Below, piece by piece: positions 62,245 to 64,000 of a stretch of DNA of 64,000 nucleotides (position 1 is its first letter; each line of letters starts with the position of its first letter). Source of the stretch: Paracoccus sp. UBA889. GTDB taxonomy: Bacteria; Pseudomonadota; Alphaproteobacteria; Rhodobacterales; Rhodobacteraceae. The stretch lies in NCBI GenBank assembly GCA_002294185.1, contig DBFD01000046.1, positions 1-64,000 of the forward strand. The letters are read 5' to 3'. A model generated the notes under the pieces. The model ran no database searches and was not told the origin of the DNA. It worked only from the letters and a program-made list of their open reading frames with translations. The position numbers and the translations under genes were made by a program.

Positions 62245-63794
62245 GACCTTCCATCTGGTCCGCGACGCTGCTGTTCGCGCTGACGGTGCTGACGCTGATC
62301 CTGCTGCGCCCGCTGACGCCGATCGACGAGACGCGCTACGTCGCCGCCGCCTGGGAGATGTATCAGGGCGGATCGGCGCTGGTGCCGCATCTGAACGGGG
62401 CGCTCTATGCGCAGAAGCCGCCGCTGCTGTTCTGGCTGATCGATCTGGTCTGGCTGATGGGCGGTGTCTCGACGCTGGGCGCGCGGCTGGTCGCGCCGGC
62501 CTTCGCGGTGGCGGCGGTGGCGCTGACCGGGCTGCTGGCACGGCGCCTGTGGCCCGGAGATCCGGCGCGGGCGGCCCGGGCGGCGCTGATCCTGGCGGTC
62601 TCGCCGGTGTTTCTGCTGTTCGGCTCGACCACGATGTTCGATTCGATTCTGACGGTGGCGACGCTGTGGGCGATGCTGGCGATGCTTTGGGCATGGCGAA
62701 GGCCGGACCGCTGGACCCCGTTCCTCGCGCTCGGCGCGGCCATTGCGCTTGGGGTCTATGCCAAGGGACCGGTGATCCTGATCCATGTCCTGCCGGTCGC
62801 GCTGACCGCGCCGCTCTGGGCCGGGCGGGAACTGCCGGCCTGGCGCTGGTATCGCGGTGTCGGGCTGTCGATCCTGACGGCGCTTGCGCTTGTGGCGCTG
62901 TGGTTGGTGCCGGCGCTGATCCTGGGCGGCGAGGAATACCGAACCGAGGTCCTGTGGCGGCAGAGCGCGGGGCGGGTGGTGTCGTCCTTTGCGCACCAGC
63001 GGCCGTTCTGGTTCTTCCTGGCCATGCTGCCCCTGTTCCTGTGGCCCTTCGGCTGGACGCTGCCGGGATTGCGGGCGCTGCGTCCATCGGCGCTGGCCGG
63101 AAGCGCGCCGGGTCGATTCCTGTCGATCTGGTTCATTGGCACGCTGCTGGCGTTTTCCCTGATCAGCGGCAAGCAGACGCATTATCTGCTGCCGGAACTG
63201 CCCGCGCTGGCGCTGCTTCTGTCGGGGGCGGGGTCTTTCGCGCCACGTCGGCCGCGCGATCTGTGGCAGGCGCTGCCGGTCTTCGCGCTGATGCTGCTGA
63301 TCGTCGTGGCGGCGTCGGGTCAGTTGCCCGCGCTGCGGGCCTTGCCCTTCCGGATTCCGCTTTGGGCGGCGGGGCTGGGGCTGGTCGTCGCCGCCATCGG
63401 CATCGCGGGGTTCCTGCGCCTGCGGGCCGGGCTGGTGGCGCTGGCGGCCCTGCCGCTATCGGCCATGCTGGGGCTGCATTTCGCGGCCCAGCCGCTGCTG
63501 TTCGCGCGGTATGACGTCAACGCCATCGCCCGCGCGATCCAGCCCTATGACGCGACCGGTATCGCGATTACCGACGGGCGCTATCACGCCCAGTTCAACT
63601 TTGCCGCCAGACTGCGCCAACCCGTCGCGCAGGTCACCGATCCGCAGGCCGCGGCCGACTGGATTGCCGGCCATCCCGACGGCATTCTTCTGAGCCTCGA
63701 TCCGGTGCCGCCGCCGGGAACCCGGCCGGTCGCGCGCTTCCCCTATCGCAGCGATACCTATACGCTGTTCCGGCCCGACAAGGCTGTTCGATGA
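62241..63794 (+). CDS. ArnT/PMT-like membrane glycosyltransferase (GT-C)
   Basis: A 517-residue integral membrane transferase of the GT39/GT83 type that uses a polyprenyl-phosphate sugar. The motif PIDETRYVAAAWEMYQGG near residue 27 has the catalytic acidic residue (DE) of the first periplasmic loop; YAQKPPLLFWLIDLVW, LGVYAKGPVI and ISGKQTHYLLPELPAL are further ArnT-like stretches. Ten or more hydrophobic segments are visible. It probably modifies lipid A or another envelope glycolipid. Confidence 0.88.
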   Translation: MRPSIWSATLLFALTVLTLILLRPLTPIDETRYVAAAWEMYQGGSALVPHLNGALYAQKPPLLFWLIDLVWLMGGVSTLGARLVAPAFAVAAVALTGLLARRLWPGDPARAARAALILAVSPVFLLFGSTTMFDSILTVATLWAMLAMLWAWRRPDRWTPFLALGAAIALGVYAKGPVILIHVLPVALTAPLWAGRELPAWRWYRGVGLSILTALALVALWLVPALILGGEEYRTEVLWRQSAGRVVSSFAHQRPFWFFLAMLPLFLWPFGWTLPGLRALRPSALAGSAPGRFLSIWFIGTLLAFSLISGKQTHYLLPELPALALLLSGAGSFAPRRPRDLWQALPVFALMLLIVVAASGQLPALRALPFRIPLWAAGLGLVVAAIGIAGFLRLRAGLVALAALPLSAMLGLHFAAQPLLFARYDVNAIARAIQPYDATGIAITDGRYHAQFNFAARLRQPVAQVTDPQAAADWIAGHPDGILLSLDPVPPPGTRPVARFPYRSDTYTLFRPDKAVR

Positions 63795-64000
63795 GCGCAC
63801 TGGTATCCATCATCCTGCCCGCCCGGGACGAGGCGGGCAGCATCACCCAGGTCGTGACCGGGATCGCCGAGGTGATGGCCGGCACCCCCCACGAGGTCGT
63901 GGTGGTGGATGATGCCTCGACCGACAACACGCGGGCGGTGCTGCGGGAACTGGCCGGTCGCATGCCGCAATTGCTGGTGATGTGCCATGATCGCCCCTGC
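63791..64000 (+). CDS. GT2-family glycosyltransferase, N-terminal part (runs off right edge)
   Basis: Seventy codons of a GT2 (GT-A) transferase are visible: VSIILPARDEAGSITQVVTGI then HEVVVVDDASTDNTRAVLREL, the nucleotide-sugar-binding DD motif. It resembles DPM1/ArnC-like enzymes that load a sugar on polyprenyl phosphate for the upstream ArnT-like protein. An ATGA overlap joins the two genes. Confidence 0.88.
   Translation, partial: MSALVSIILPARDEAGSITQVVTGIAEVMAGTPHEVVVVDDASTDNTRAVLRELAGRMPQLLVMCHDRPC

Noticed and set aside
1..64000. Prophage, insertion sequence or integrative element
   Set aside because: No integrase, transposase, phage structural gene or target-site duplication was found; the only tRNA has no integrase next to it.

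Overview
The window is chromosomal DNA from a high-GC alphaproteobacterium, most likely Paracoccus or a close Rhodobacteraceae relative. The evidence is the GC-rich codon use throughout, the ectoine-catabolism gene set of marine Rhodobacterales, a Brucella/Rhizobium-type erythritol locus, PutA with a divergent Lrp-type PutR, and hairpin elements ending in a GGTATTT box. I see no phage genes, insertion sequences or CRISPR arrays. Genes are densely packed, often with 4-bp ATGA or GTGA overlaps.

Region 1-24.5 kb is mixed housekeeping and accessory content. It starts with a glycosyltransferase-like gene cut by the left edge, a tRNA-Arg, a GNAT acetyltransferase and a penicillin-acylase-family protein that lacks the expected nucleophile. 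These are followed by a beta-hydroxyacid dehydrogenase/cupin/thioesterase run, a flavin disulfide reductase with an MBL-like partner, a DgoK kinase, a YmdB-type phosphodiesterase, YebC, LysE and EamA exporters, and two SLC13-type permeases. A ureide block follows (ureidoglycine aminohydrolase and an allantoinase/OHCU-decarboxylase fusion, divergent from an NCS2 purine permease), then a sorbosone-dehydrogenase-like protein and an XdhC/MobA pair.

Region 25.2-38.7 kb is a complete ectoine/5-hydroxyectoine uptake and catabolism locus. The TRAP transporter UehABC with a universal stress protein imports the substrate. EutABC are accessory enzymes. DoeA opens the ring and DoeB deacetylates. DoeD (atf) and DoeC (ssd) carry diaminobutyrate to aspartate. 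Regulation is by EnuR (MocR type) and AsnR/DoeX (Lrp type), which are transcribed divergently from a short shared intergenic region.

Region 38.8-39.5 kb is an FMN riboswitch followed by ribH. Region 39.5-55.8 kb is a polyol locus. The leftward arm holds DUF2291, an ABC ATPase, a permease, a binding protein, an FGGY kinase and a GlpD-like dehydrogenase. The rightward arm holds eryA, eryB, eryC, an iron-type alcohol dehydrogenase, eryD, a DeoR regulator, tpiA2 (eryH) and rpiB (eryI). It should turn erythritol into erythrose 4-phosphate. The second kinase/dehydrogenase pair and the inserted alcohol dehydrogenase suggest a wider polyol range.

Region 55.9-64 kb holds putR/putA for proline catabolism, a QseBC/PmrAB-like two-component system, and, divergent from it, a LAB_N protein, an ArnT-like glycosyltransferase and a GT2 gene cut by the right edge, probably for lipid A or other envelope glycosylation.

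Two families of short intergenic repeats recur, three copies each. Starts were chosen from ribosome-binding sites and overlaps seen in the sequence; all functions are homology recognition by eye, without database searches.
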